Assembly: GCA_035235625.1 (NCBI GenBank)
Contig: CP141141.1
Span: 10,289,968 to 10,353,967, forward strand
From: Saururus chinensis
Lineage: Eukaryota > Streptophyta > Magnoliopsida > Piperales > Saururaceae
Reading direction: 5' to 3'
Length of the DNA: 64,000 bases
Under the pieces are notes generated by a model. The model ran no database searches. It was not told the DNA's origin and saw nothing but the letters and a program-made list of their open reading frames with translations. The position numbers and the translations under genes were made by a program. Below, piece after piece: positions 1 to 11,608 of the stretch; the first letter of the stretch is position 1; the number at the start of each line of letters is the position of its first letter.

Positions 1-517
1 GAGTAATATGGGTCACACGATGGTCTATATGTGTCCAACGCATATGCGCTAGGTGCATAGTAATAGGGCACCATAAAAAATAGGAGTTGGTAAATTTTGG
101 ACTTATTTGGATATGTAAGCCCCTTTCATCACACTATTCAATCTTGATTTCAAATCAATAGTTGAGATTACGTTTTTAATTTAGATTCGTAAAGGTAACA
201 AAAAGGAATGGAACTAATTAGGAGTTGAAGATCTACTTTGATGATGTGGGTCAACAAAATTTGATGTCATTTTAATATGTAACTCATTTATTTAACCTTA
301 TCAATTTTGAGCCATTGATTTATAGTTAAAATTAATCGGCCTAGATAAGTGGGCCCCACTTATCAAAATTGGCCAAAAATTCATAGGGAGTTTACCCTTA
401 TGCTTTATTGTCCATTCCCCTTTGTCTCATACCCATCTTTGATGATGGTTCTACAAAAATGACCCTACAAGAATCAACCTCAAGGAAGCTTGCATATATG
501 TGTGTGTTTGTGAGCGT
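1..517. other. Intergenic flank, no gene seen
   Basis: This is AT-rich sequence with no convincing reading frame or recognisable domain. It contains a short palindromic stretch around 340-365 (gtgggccccac). It is the left flank of the chromovirus that begins at 518. The last bases before the LTR (agcgt, 513-517) are repeated after the right LTR. Confidence 0.6.
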
Positions 518-973
518 TGTCACGGACTACGTTCCAGACACCCCACCAACTTTCTTTTTTGCTTTACTTACATGTACTTTTTCATATTTTTATATATTTT
601 ATTTATTTATATTTTAGGGTGCCACCATGCCCGTATAACCACTTTGGCTGCCACTCCAGCCATATACAAAAAAATCTCTTTTGCTATATAGGGGGGAGTG
701 AGTAGTTGTGTTGTTGGTCATGTGTTGTTGCACCCATTGCTTGTAAACATGTTAATAGTGAATGCATCCCTTTTCCATGCTTGTGTCCATTCGTTTCATT
801 TCAATGTGACTCGCTTTTTCCCCCCTACCTTTTTGCTTTGCATGAGTTCCTACAAGGGATTTGTGCAATGCATCCATGCAAGGCAAGCCATTCATCCGAA
901 ACAATGGCTTGCTTTGCGGGCCTTTAGCCTACAAGCACCACACGGTTGGCTGCCCAAGAGCACGTCCATGATA
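518..973 (+). repeat. 5' LTR of the 518-7417 chromovirus
   Basis: Begins tgtcacggactac and aligns along its length with 6964-7417, including the stretches around gtgccaccatgcccgta and ctatataggggggagtgag. The end before the primer site reads catgata, where the right copy reads cgtgaca. Confidence 0.92.
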
Positions 974-975
974 GT

Positions 976-988
976 TGGTAACAGAGCC
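976..988 (+). other. Primer-binding site, initiator-tRNA-Met type
   Basis: tggtaacagagcc starts two bases after the 5' LTR. It differs at one position from the usual plant tggtatcagagcc, which pairs with the 3' end of initiator methionine tRNA and primes minus-strand cDNA synthesis. Confidence 0.9.
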
Positions 989-1102
989 AAAGAAAGGACA
1001 GTCCATTAAGCTTTCACTTGCGATGAAGCTAGTGGAGCCGAGCATGTGGCTCCAGACCCACAACACAAAAAGCCATCCAAATGGTAGGACCATGTTGAAG
1101 CC

Positions 1103-2186
1103 TTGGAGGAGCAAGTTGCCCCCTTGGTCAGTGAACTTCATGCATTGGAAGAGAAAGTGAAGTCTCTTGAAAAAGCGGAGAAACGGAACCGCGAGACAGG
1201 ATCACAAAATCATGATGTCACTGTAGAGAACTGCATGTTGATCGAAGAATCACAAGCGGAAGCTGAGAAATTGCATGAGGTACAAAACTTGGCTGCACAA
1301 GTGAGCCTTCTCCTTTGGACAATGGCCCAATAGGAGCCTGTTGTAGCCGTTAAGCACCCCAAAGTGCCGGAACCTAAGGTCTATTAGGGTGCATAGGATG
1401 CCAAAGAACCAAAAAATTTTCTGTTCAATATGGAGCAATACTTCCGGGCTGTTCATCCAGAGTCAGAAGAAGACAATGTCACAATGACCACAATGTAATT
1501 ATCCGGCGATGCCAAGCCTTGGTGGAGGATGAAGTACAAAGAAATTTTGAATGGTTGCCTTGAAGTAAACACTTAGGAAGACCCAAAGGGTCAGCCAAAG
1601 ACTCAATTTTTGCCTGAAAATGTGGAACTCATTGCCCGATGGAACCTTCGTCGTCTCCAACAAAAGGAACCATCCGTGAATATGTCAAACAATTTTCAGC
1701 CCCGATGTTGGAAATTCACAATATGACCGAGAATGACAAGCTGTTCTACTTCCTTGAAGGCCTCAAGCCTTGGGCCTAAACAAATCTGAACCGGCGCAAA
1801 GTGTGTGACTTATCTGTAGCTATCATGAAAGCTGAACGCCTCATTGATTTTACTACCCAGGACAACGCAAGAAAACCTGGACTTTTTAGAGGGACCAAAG
1901 TAGCCCTAGTGAGTCTCAGGACAAGGGAAAGGGTAAAGTTGGTGAAAAGAGGCCTTTTTACAAAGACTTCGGGACTAAAGCTGATTGCTCCACTTCTGCT
2001 AATCGGCCATTCCAACCCTACAACCATGCTAGGGGTCCATTATCATGCTTACTATGTGTTGTACCCCATCTCACTTGGCAGTGTCCACAAAAGAACGCTC
2101 TTAATGCCCTTGTTGCAAGAGAGTTAGCTCGACTTGAAGGAAATGATGAAATCTCGGCGACAAAGCGGAAACACCTAAGATGGGAG
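1103..2186 (+). pseudogene. Degenerate gag (capsid/nucleocapsid)
   Basis: Gag would form the virus-like particle of the retrotransposon. The first segment (1103-1333) is a heptad-rich coiled coil (VSELHALEEKVKSLEKAEKR). Around 1410-1780 a retrotrans-gag domain is visible in pieces: an FLFNMEQYFRAV start, then LSGDAKPWW, then EYVKQFSAPMLEI. It is broken by stop codons and at least one frameshift near 1675. A CCHC-like zinc knuckle follows at 2046-2087 (CLLCVVPHLTWQC), with three residues instead of four before the histidine. The frame then runs into the protease. It cannot produce an intact protein. Confidence 0.8.
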
Positions 2187-2861
2187 TGTTGAGACTACTC
2201 AACACCATTGAGGGTACTGAAGGAAAACAATTACCTCAAGCAAAGGGCCTAATGTACATCAAGATCCACCTAAGTAGCATCCCAACAAAAGCAATGATAG
2301 ACATGGGAGCCACACACACCTTCATATCCGACAATGAGGAAAGACGCATAGGGCTAAAACTCATCAAAGATTCTAGTCGAATGAATGCGGTGAACTCTGA
2401 AGCTTGCCCTATCACTGGGTTAGCCAAAGATGTTCCCATTTGGATTAGTGATAAGTATGAAATATATATCTATTTTATATGCCTTTTTACCTTATTTGCT
2501 AGTATATATTAGGTTAATTTAGAGTTAGTTATAGTTTATTTAGATTAAGATAGATATTAATATTTTAGTATAATTATTAATAATTTTGTAGTTATTAGTA
2601 GTTTAGATATGTATTTAAACCAAGTTGGAATTTTAGTTATATTCTACATGTCTAAAATGTGATATTTTAATGTTTTGTAGGTAAAGTGCGCTTATCGAGG
2701 TACTTGGACGATATTTTAAATAATTAAAAATAGTCTTAACATGCTTTAAAGTGATTTGGACAACTTTTCGGAGTTATAAACAAGTTGGAAATTAATATGG
2801 ACATGAAGAAAAAGCTTAATGAATAGAATATGGATTGTCCAGATAGCAGAAACAGTGTAGC

Positions 2862-2892
2862 CGTTCGAACGGGCATGCTGGGCGTTCGAACG
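2862..2892. repeat. Paired cgttcgaacg palindromes, 21-bp spacing
   Basis: Two perfect 10-bp palindromes cgttcgaacg lie at 2862-2871 and 2883-2892, starts 21 bp apart (two helical turns). The same arrangement occurs in LTR families X and Y in this window. Position in U3 upstream of the TATA box suggests a transcription-factor or host-protein site, by inference. Confidence 0.7.
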
Positions 2893-2969
2893 ACATAACA
2901 CACAGTTTCCTTGTTTGACCCAAATTTCAATCCTTTTCATATTGGACTTCTTCCTAAGGAACTTATGTC

Positions 2970-2977
2970 TATAAAAA
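2970..2977 (+). promoter_or_regulatory. TATA box of the family S LTR
   Basis: tataaaaa lies about 520 bases into the LTR, followed by the long AT-rich tail expected of R/U5. The paired TTCGAA palindromes end about 80 bases upstream. Confidence 0.55.
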
Positions 2978-4141
2978 GACATATTTGGCTCAAAATCGGG
3001 GGATTCCAGTAGATTTTATGAAGAAAAAAAGGAAGAAGAAGATGGAAGAGAACTCAAAGCTTTTAATGGAGATTCAAGTGCTTTCTTCTACAATGGAAGG
3101 CTAGACTTTTCTTTTACTTAGGAGTTGATGAAGCTATAGATAAGTTTCAATTTCTTTTCTTTTTAATTTAGATCTCAGTTGTGAATGATGACAATTGTAT
3201 GATATGAATTTCCTTTTTAATGGAAGAGCTTTTAATGTTTATTCAAATCTATGTTGATTTATTGTCTTGTAGATGATAGATTGATGTGGTTTTGATATTT
3301 GCATCAATTCTAATTTCTGTGATTTAGATGAGATGGTCATACAATAGGTTTAATGTTCAGATAATTAATGACTTGGATGAGTTATACTAAGATTAGACGG
3401 GTCATGCCTATAGCTAGTTTAGTGTAAATGATTCGTGCTATTGTCAAAGATAGTTCATGCCATGGAATTTAATTAATAATTCTTTCTAAAGTAATTCTAA
3501 CTTGTAGCTGAGAATACTTGTTCATATTCACATTAGATTTTGATTAAAAGTTAAGGAATTGTTATGGTTCTATAGTGGATTCGATTTCCTAAGTAATTTC
3601 CATCATATTAATCTCTTATTTTTAAACTAGTTGATTCATTTCCTTTACTTAATTAAAGTTTAAGTTTATTTTAGTTTTTAATCAGCAAATTCCTCTTTAG
3701 ATTTAGTAATAATTCATCCATCCCTGAGGTTCGACAACCCTTAAATACTTATCCTAGTACAATTACCTTGTACACTTACAAAGGGTTTAATTATAAACGA
3801 TCAATTAGCAAGTGGTCCAGCACGACAAACCTCATGGCCGTCCCCTTGGATGACTTCCAAGTTATCCTTGGGATGGAATTCTTACAGAAAGCGAACTATG
3901 TCCCAACGCCACATCTAGGGTCCGTTTGCATGTTCGAAGCCACAAATCCCTGCATGGTGTCAGTTGTTCAGAAGAGCAAGACTAATACTGCACATCTATC
4001 TGCACTACAACTAGACAACCGGTTGAAGAAAGGTGATCAACATACCTTGTAGCACTTTGTGTGGAAAATCAACCACAGGAGGATCAACCATTGCCAACAG
4101 AAGTTCAATCTATTTTAAATGACTATACTGATGTTATGCCT

Positions 4142-5445
4142 GAAGCCTTACCAAAGTGTTTGCCTCCGCGGTGATCCATTGACCACCAAATAGAGTTGGA
4201 GCCTAGCGCGAAACCACCAGCCTGCACCCCCTACCAAATGGCACCCCTTGAACTTACAGAATTGCAAAGACAGCTTGATAAATTGCTTGATGCCGGCTTT
4301 ATCCGCTCCTCCAAAGCCCCCTTCGTTGCCCCAATTCTATTCCAAGAGAAGCATGACAGGAGATTTCACCTTTGTATCTATTATCATGCATTGAACAAGT
4401 TGACAATGAAGAACAAATATCCCCTCCCGCTCATCGCGGATCTTTTTGACCATCTTGGCAGTACTCGTTACTTCTCCAAATTGGATCTTCGTTCAAGTTA
4501 CTACCAAGTGCACATTGTTGATGGTGATGAAGCCAAGACTACATGTGTTACTCACTACGGTTCGTTCGACTTCTTGGTCATGCCTTTTGGCCTCACCAAT
4601 GCACTGACCACCTTTTGCACACTCATGAATAATATTTTCCATAATTTCCTTGACCGCTTGGTTGTCATCTACCTCAATGACATTGTGGTCTACAACAATA
4701 TAATTGCCGAGCATATTACTCACTTGCGAATTGTGTTTGAAGTCTTCCGTAGGAACAAACTATACGTCAAGTTGGAAAAGTGCTCATTTGTACAATAAGA
4801 AATTATCTTTTTGGGACATCATATTGACGGTGGACAAGTTTGGATGGATCAAGAAAAGGTTCATACAATTGAGGATTGGCCAGCCCTTACCAAAGTCAAA
4901 TAGTTGCAAGCTTTCTTGGGTCTCTCCAACTACTATAGGCATTTTGTCTAGGGGTATTCACAGAAAGCTGCCCTTTTAACGGACTTGTTAAAGAAAGATT
5001 GCCCTTGGTGTTGGTCAAAACACTATAAAAAAGTCTTTGCTGAATTAAAGACAGCGATCACGCAAGAACCGGTGCTGCGACTCCCGAACTACTCGAAACC
5101 CTTTGAAGTTCAAATAGATGCCTCCGATTATGCCATTGGAGGCATTCTCTCACAAGACAACCACCCGGTTGCCTTTGAAAGTCGCAAACTCAATGAAATG
5201 GAGCAACGCTATACAATACAAGAGAAGGAGATGACAACTGTTATCCATTGCCTGCACACTTGGTGCCACTGCTTATTTTGTCGTCAAAACTGACAACATT
5301 GCGACTAGTTACTTCTAGTCTCAACCCAAGTTATCTCCCAAACAAGCTTGGTGGCAAGACTTTTTGGCAGAATATGACTATATTTTGGAGTACGAACCTG
5401 GGTGAAACAATGTCATTGCTGATGCACTTAGTCGATAGGTGGAAT
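4142..5445 (+). pseudogene. Reverse transcriptase and RNase H, degenerate
   Basis: This copies element RNA into cDNA and degrades the RNA strand. The RT core runs 4196-4798: LDKLLDAGFIRSSKAPF, a [13 protein letters not shown] palm segment, and VMPFGLTNA. The active-site box reads VIYLNDIVVYN, so the first Asp of the YxDD motif is Asn and the enzyme would be dead. A stop at 4798 and frame changes follow; the thumb/connection (FLGHHIDG) is in another frame. RNase H begins near 5085 with VQIDASDYAIGG and the RKLNEMEQRY segment, then shifts frame near 5280 and continues to ADALSR at about 5437. Confidence 0.9.
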
Positions 5446-5559
5446 TGACTGAACTAACTTCCCTCCATCTTGCTAGCATCAGTTTTTGCTCTAATGATCT
5501 ACAACATTGCATTCAAACAGCCATGGAAAAAGATCCCTTCATGTGCACCCTCGTCTAGC

Positions 5560-6925
5560 AATTGAAAGAAGGCAAGACTCGTAAGTTTTGGCTTGAAAAT
5601 GGGCTACTTATGACAAAGGGATGAAGGATCTAAAAGAAGACCACTTGCGGAAAGAACTTCTTCACGAGTATCATGACACTCCTTGGACTGGCCACCTAGG
5701 TATCCATCGCACATTATCCCTTCTAGAGCGGGGGTACTTCTGGCCTCACATGAGCGATGATGTTGAGGCATATGTTCGAACATGCCCTACTTGCCAACAA
5801 GACAAAGTGGAACGTAACAAACCATGGGGCCTCCTTGAACCACTACCTATACCACAGGAACCTTGGGAGAGTGTTTCTCTTGACTTTATCTCGACATTGC
5901 CCAAAGTTGGCGGATATTGTTCAATCTTGGTGGTCGTTGACCATTTCTCTAAATACGCTACTTTCATGCCAGCTCACAAACATTGCACCGCTAAAGAATC
6001 TACCCACCTCTTTCTGAAGAATATTGTTAAGTATTGGGGTGTGCCCCAAACCATTGTGAGTGATCGAGATGGACATTTCACAAGCCGCTTCTGGACGAAA
6101 CTATTTAAACTACTTGGGTCAAAGTTAAGCTTTTCATCGAGCATGCATTCTCAAACATACAGCCAAACAGAGCGCGTCAATGCTTTCCTTGAAGAGTATC
6201 TACGCTACTTCATTAGTGCCAACTAGAAGAATTGGGTCAATCTCCTCGATGTTGCTCAGTTCTCCTACAATTTGCAGAAGAGCTCTACCACTAACCGGAG
6301 CCCGTTCGAGTTGGCCACTAGTCGCCAGCCTACCACGCCCCACACATTAGCTCTTGGCTACACTGGCAAAAGTCCCCTTGCCTTCTACCTCGCACAAGAC
6401 TGGAACATAACATTTGAAATTGCCCGTGCTTATCTTGAGAAAGCCGCTGCCCGCACCAAGAAGTGGGGCGATCAAGGCTGGCAACCCTGCACCTTTAGTG
6501 TAGGGGATCTTGCGCTTGTCAAGCTCAACCCTGCTCAACTCTAGCTTTTCTGTCCACTGCAAAAAGGTCTCTTTCGCAAGTATGAAGGCGTCATACCCAT
6601 CCTCCAACGGGTCGGGAAGGTATCTTAAAAAGTGCAATTACCACCCTGGATGTAGATCCACCCTGTCTTCCACGCCAATTGTCTAAAGCCCTACTATGCA
6701 GATGCTGAGGATCTCTCCAGACACCACCTTGCATGCGGCAATCCCATAGTCACCAACTACGTCAGAATTCTTGAAGAAATCATCGGTGATCATGAAGTTG
6801 AATGCGGCAAAGAGAACATCCGCGAATTCCTCACCAAATGACGAGATCTTCCACATGGCTAGGAGCCAAAAGAAGAACTCCTCAACCACCATGCTGATCA
6901 AGTCAAAGCCTACCTCCTGGAGTAG
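5560..6925 (+). pseudogene. Integrase with C-terminal chromodomain-like tail
   Basis: Integrase inserts the cDNA into chromosomes. The His/Cys zinc-binding domain is visible at 5660-5805 (HEYHDTPWTGHLG ... CPTCQQ). The catalytic triad appears intact: Asp in VSLDFI, Asp in IVSDRDGHF, Glu in QTERVN (5621-6226). A stop follows at 6224, then the C-terminal domain with GDLALVKLNP to 6544. After further stops, HPVFHANCLKPYY and then EFLTKWRDLP near 6815-6845 with a QVKAYL end. This matches the chromodomain that targets chromoviruses to marked chromatin. Stops and frameshifts make it a pseudogene. Confidence 0.9.
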
Positions 6926-6950
6926 CGCCAACAAGGACGTCGATGGAATT

Positions 6951-6963
6951 GAGTGGGGGAGCA
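6951..6963 (+). other. Polypurine tract
   Basis: gagtgggggagca directly abuts the 3' LTR. This is the RNase-H-resistant primer for plus-strand synthesis in LTR retrotransposons. Confidence 0.8.
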
Positions 6964-7417
6964 TGTCACGGACTACATTCTGGACACCCACCAACTTCCT
7001 TTTTGCTTTACTTACATGTACTTTTCCATATTTTCATGTATTTTCTTTATTTATGTTTTAGGGTGCCACCATGCCCGTACAACCACTTTGGCTGCCACTC
7101 TAGCCATATACAAAAAATCCCTTATGCTATATAGGGGGGAGTGAGTAGTTGTGATGTTGGTCATAGTGTTGTTGCACTCATTGCTTGTAAACATGTTGAT
7201 AGTGAATGCATCTATTTTCCATGCTTGTGTTTATTCATTTCCTTGTAATGTGACTCACTTTCTACCCCCTACCTTTTTGCTTTGCATGGCTGCCTGTAAG
7301 TGATTTGTGCAACACATCTGTGCAAGGCAAGCCATTTTTCCCAAACAAAGGCTTGCTTGGTGGGCCTTTACTCTGCAAGTGCCGCATGGACAGCTGCCCA
7401 AGAGCACGTTCGTGACA
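6964..7417 (+). repeat. 3' LTR of the 518-7417 chromovirus
   Basis: Second copy of the LTR, beginning tgtcacggactac and ending cgtgaca. Many substitutions relative to 518-973 and small indels show age. Confidence 0.92.
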
Positions 7418-9323
7418 GCGTACGGGTGTGTGTGTGCAGGGGGGGACTAAGGGGAAAAGAAAGAATATCTTAAAAAATGGGGGGCTATAAATGTAATGAC
7501 CCGACCCAAGCCGGGCCCAGAAAATCAGTAATAGAAAATTTGATCTTTCCTTAAGCGAGGAATCATCGTTTGTGTGCTAGAGGTACAACATTCATCTACG
7601 CATTATGGAGCTTCAAGGCTTCTTTATACGTAGACTTAGGTTTCTACCTCCACACTTGCCCCTTTCCCCTCCCTTCCCATCCCTTTCTCCATTGAAATCA
7701 GCTAGGGCAGCACATTTTTGTGTTGTTTGATACTGGCCGACGTTTAGAGAAAAGCATTACCACACTTGTTGCCCTTCTTCTCAAAGCCTTACTACAAGAA
7801 CATATGAGTCATATGTAAGGTTTATTAGCTAATTTCTTTTCAAAATTATGTCATAAACCTTGGATATATGCTTAGTCTTTAAATTTAATTAAATTTAATT
7901 GTGGTCGAGTCAGATTTGGAATTGAAAGACAAAAAATAGGAGCAAACGTGTTCTTATGTCTCAAGATAGAAGATGAAGAATGTTTAAGGTTTTTGAATCT
8001 TATTCAGATCATATTCAACTTAGAGAGCTTTTAGAAGTGATTTTAGGGGTTTCAGGAGGTTTCAAGGCAAAATTATAAGTATACAACCACATCGATCAAT
8101 TGTTGGAAAATGTATTGAATGGAACAATCGATCATAACTTGATTTTTCCTAAAAAATGAAGCTAAGAGTTATCGATTAATTACTCGAAGTATCACGTATT
8201 CTATAAGCTATGAATGATCGATCTTTAGTAGGATTGTTGCCCAAAATAAGCCATTCTAGATTCAATTTCTTTTCTTGTTGAAGCCGAAGACCTTAATGAG
8301 TTTGTATAGCTATATAAGGGATAAGAAAACATTAATTTTGAGAGAGGAAAACCTAGAGGAAATTGGAGAAGAAAAGTTTCTACTTTTTGCATATTGTTTT
8401 CCAAAGATAATTTACATGAAGCTTTGAATTGAAGATCAATGGTAAATTCATGAAACTATATCACAACTAAGAAGAGATTTCACATAGAAATTTTAAAGAG
8501 GAGTTGCACCATATCTTCATTGGGAGATTAAAGATTCTAAAGAGGCTGAAGTCAAAACAACAAGAGGAGCTTGTTGAAGGCTAGAAGGAGACAAAGAGAA
8601 AGAAAGGAGGAAGAAGAAGTTTCAAGTTCTTGCGGGAGAAGGCTTAAAGGCTAGCATCGAAAAGAATTTTTAGAGATCTAAACAAGAGGAGATTGTGTTA
8701 GAGTCAAAATAAAGTTTTGTGGTTTGCTTATGTCAATGTAAATGTCTTGCTTGTTAGTAGTACATTGATTTGGTTCCTTTAAAACTACTGGTTTTTTACC
8801 CGAGTTTGGGTTTTCCACGTTAAAAGTCGATGTGTGTTCATGCGTGGATTAAATGCTTTTGATTGATATATTGTGATAGTGTGCTTTGAGAGAATATTTA
8901 TTTGTTTCCGTTTAATAAAAAAATTATGTGCAAAGAGGCTAGAACTTTTAATTCTTACTTCTTAAAGTACTAGTTCTAAGAGCAATCTAGTGATCCACTA
9001 AGTTGATTAGATGGCTATTAAACTCACAATTGGTAGATGAGGTTTATTTATTGATAAATTGAGTTTTTTTCATGATATTAATCTATTGTTGCATGCTAGT
9101 GTGTGTCTATCTTGCTTAATCTTACTTGCTCTTCCAAAAAGGTGTGTCTTATTGAATTTGTTTACTTATGCTTATTTGTTTTGTCATGTCTAGTTCTTAT
9201 TCTTCTATTGATAATGAAGATTTAAATTTCGAAAGTCTTTCATACAAGTCATTGAGTTGAATAAAGAGTGTTAGAAGTTAGAGAAAGTTGTCGAAGTTAA
9301 TGTAGAGACAATTATTGAAAAAT
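7418..9323 (+). mobile_element. LTR-like, Copia-type debris
   Basis: No open frame. At 7492 tgtaatgacccgaccc resembles the starts of the gypsy LTR families in this window. Around 8790-8850 the phrase gagtttgggttttccacg is typical of the R/U5 region of plant Copia LTRs. It is followed about 400 bases later by a Copia gag-like coding remnant (next entry). I read this as a truncated Copia element without defined ends. Confidence 0.4.
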
Positions 9324-10094
9324 TTTAATTGGCTAAAGATAAAGAAGAACTAGAGAAACAAGTTCAAACTTTGAGGAGTGAACTTGAGACAGAGAAAAAA
9401 AATCTAGATCTTTAGAAGATAAACTTGTGTTTAATAATGAAAAAGTTAATGCCTTCAAATATGAGAAAAATAATCTTCTAAATAAGATAAAATTGCTAGA
9501 GAATGAAGTTCATGAAAGAGTGGAGATAAATAATTTGAAGACGATTGAAGATCTACAAAGTATATTGAAAAATTCTCAAGAAGATTAAAATCTTTCACTT
9601 TAGGGCAAATGAAATTAGACAAAATTCTTTATGTGAGACAAGATAGTATTAATAAACAAGGACTAGGATTTAATGAGACTAATTCTACAAAGTCCAAGGG
9701 TGTCACAAGTTTGTTAAAACTAAAGAACCTATGCACAATAGGAAAGTTTTTCCACATGTTGACAATGTGTCAAAATCTAAGAATCCTCACAAGAATTAAA
9801 GTAAAAAATCTTACCTTAGGAAGAGACATCAAAAGAGAGATAAATCATAAGTCCTTAATTAGACAAATTTAAGTTATGATACACAACATAAATTTCCTTA
9901 GTCAATGTGTCATGAACAAGTATGAAACTAAGGAAAGTTATGATGTTTCATACTTGAACAATTTGCCTAAGAAGAGGAAAGAAATCAATTCAAATAAGAG
10001 GAATCTTCAAGATGAAAGCGTATGGACTAGAAAGCATAAACCAAACTCCACACCAAAGAAGGTTATTCAAGAAAAGTCACACATCCACTATTGA
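9324..10094 (+). pseudogene. C-terminal part of a Copia-type gag
   Basis: A lysine/glutamate-rich coiled coil (KEELEKQVQTLRSELETEKK, near 9339) continues after a frameshift to 9586. It is followed by LGQMKLDKILYVRQ and KQGLGFNE (9603-9680). The gag C-terminus of many plant Copia elements has this order: coiled coil, then a conserved 'K-L-D-x-I-L ... GLGF' block before the zinc knuckle. The last piece (9876-10094) is basic and ends at the junction with the reversed X element. No protease, integrase or RT follows, so the element is truncated here. Confidence 0.5.
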
Positions 10095-10104
10095 TCCACT
10101 TCCT

Positions 10105-10500
10105 TGCCTTAGAAGGAAATGCTAAGAACTTGCCATTAGCCCATCTCATACCTTATAAATGAAAGCCTTGACATCCTACAAAGTAAACACAACATTCTTC
10201 CCATGGAAGTCAACATGTCCATGATAAACTAACATCATGTTCATGCCCAAAATTACATCAAAATCAATCATAAGTAAAATAATTATATCAACAAATAATC
10301 CATGCCCTTCAACCAATATGGAAACCTTATCTAGACTCTCCACCCGAAGAGAAAACGAAGGGGTAGACACAGGCAAAGGAACTGATAACATCTTAGGCTC
10401 AACACCAAGCTCACCAACAAAAAGAGGTGAAATGAAAGAATGTGAAGATCTGGTATCAAACAACACTAGCATAGTGAGAGGTGATTTTAAGCATACCTTC
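10105..10500 (-). pseudogene. Aspartic protease of the X element
   Basis: The minus-strand frame 10472-10176 shows LVLFDTRSSHSFIS and DFDVILGMNMM, the catalytic loop and the conserved C-terminal segment of a Ty3/gypsy protease. The expected Gly after Asp-Thr is Arg, so catalysis would be lost. The frame continues past a stop as KAFIYKV and DGLMASS toward 10105, then ends at the truncation. It follows gag on the same strand, as expected. Confidence 0.8.
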
Positions 10501-11420
10501 CACCACTAGCAAAGTATTGACCACCTCATCAGATGAAATAGCAAAGACTTTCCTTTGGTTGACTAGCTTCTTTTGTTGCCCACCTTGCTACCCTCCTTGT
10601 TGCCTTCCTTGTGGTCTTTCTTGTTGCCTTGGTTTTGTAGAACCAGCTGATGCCTAGGAACACCATCTTGAGTGTTTTGAGGATACTCATTCTTGTAATG
10701 CCCTTTTTACCCACACAAGAAGCAAGAGATGTTGACATGGTGGTTGCGGTGATCAGGCTGCACGTGGTTGTTGTTGTTCCTCCCAAAGTTATTACCATGA
10801 GGCTTCTGATTACACTATCCCTAAGAGTCCTCCTTCCTAGCTTGCTTAAGCTGCCCCTTCCTCTTGTGGTACTCCTCTGAGCCATTGTCCACCACAATGG
10901 TAGTCTCAAGAACTTCCGCCAAAGTCTTATGCCTAAATAGAACCACTCGGGCACTTATGTAAGGCTTCAACCCATCCTCGAACTTCCTTGCCCACTCATA
11001 CTCATCACAGAAAAAATGATGAGCAAAGCGCTCTAGCTCAATGAACTTAATCTCATAGGCAAACATTGTCATGGAACTCTGTTAAAGATTGAGGAACTCC
11101 TTCTCCTATTGCACATGAAGTAAAAAGTACTTGTTATTGAAGACCGGCAAGAACTCCTCCTATGGGATATCCACACAGCTTTGGAATCTCTGCCGCTCCA
11201 TGGAGAGCCACCACCTCTGCGTCTTTCCCTCAAAGATAAAGACGATTAGATGGGTTTTTTCCTCATTTGAACACCATCTTGCACTAAAGATCTTCTCCAC
11301 GTGAAGCTTCAAATTATCAGCTTCTGAGGCATCCATCTTATCCTAAAAACTAGGAGGATCAAGCTAATTAAAGCCCTCCAGGGTTAGATGCTCCTCCCCA
11401 CTACTACTGGCTTGCTTAGC
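10500..11420 (-). pseudogene. Gag of the X element
   Basis: On the minus strand: MDASEADNLKLHVEKIFSAR and WWLSMERQRF (about 11340-11160), then YEIKFIELERFAHHF and ARKFEDGLKPYI (11060-10940), which together form the retrotrans-gag domain. A CCHC zinc-knuckle remnant lies near 10725-10680. It reads CFLCG, stop, KGHYKNEY, so the last cysteine is tyrosine and a stop interrupts it. Several stops and frame changes are present. It is not expressed as an intact Gag. Confidence 0.8.
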
Positions 11421-11608
11421 CTACTGGGTTTGCATGACCTAAGTTAACCCCTCAATGGTGTTCAACACATCATCCACCCTCGGGGTCTCTAGTAGCTCAG
11501 TTATTATTAGCACATGTGTGATTCGGTCCAACCATCTACATAACCACTAGACATTCAATCACAAGGTCTAACACCACAATCAACACCAAGATCAAGCAAC
11601 ACATCACA

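Larger units (their letters stand above)
2449..3803 (+). mobile_element. Solo LTR, family S (TGATAAG...GATCA), inserted in the protease
   Basis: A 1355-bp block with no coding content, bounded by tgat and atca. It is flanked by a perfect 5-bp duplication ATTAG (2444-2448 and 3804-3808). Removing it plus one duplication restores the protease frame. A second copy lies at 24020-26591 in opposite orientation. The block has a TATA box (2970) and a pair of TTCGAA palindromes (2862-2892). Ends, duplication and lack of an internal region indicate a solo LTR left by LTR-LTR recombination. The superfamily cannot be told without an internal region. Confidence 0.88.
2180..4052 (+). pseudogene. Retroviral-type aspartic protease, split by a solo LTR
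   Basis: The protease would mature the Gag-Pol polyprotein. The left half (2180-2448) carries AMIDMGATHTFIS at the catalytic loop. The usual Asp-Ser/Thr-Gly-Ala triad reads DMGA, so the second position is substituted. The right half resumes at 3809 with VPLDDFQVILGMEFL, the conserved C-terminal flap-to-core segment. The reading frame is continuous if 2449-3808 is removed, which fixes the insertion boundaries of the solo LTR exactly. The tail to 4052 is the protease-RT linker. The interruption alone makes it non-functional. Confidence 0.88.
518..7417 (+). mobile_element. Ty3/gypsy chromovirus, LTR to LTR, degenerate
   Basis: A complete but inactive LTR retrotransposon. LTRs of about 455 bp lie at 518-973 and 6964-7417. 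A primer site follows the left LTR and a purine-rich tract precedes the right one. Between them gag, protease, reverse transcriptase, RNase H and integrase come in Ty3/gypsy order, ending in a chromodomain-like tail, which marks a chromovirus. The flanks share GCGT, or AGCGT if the terminal A is counted outside the LTR (513-517 and 7417-7421), as expected for a 5-bp target duplication. Every gene carries stops and frameshifts. The LTRs differ at many sites, so the insertion is old. A younger solo LTR (2449-3803) interrupts the protease. The short LTRs would fit the Reina clade, but that is inference. Confidence 0.93.
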
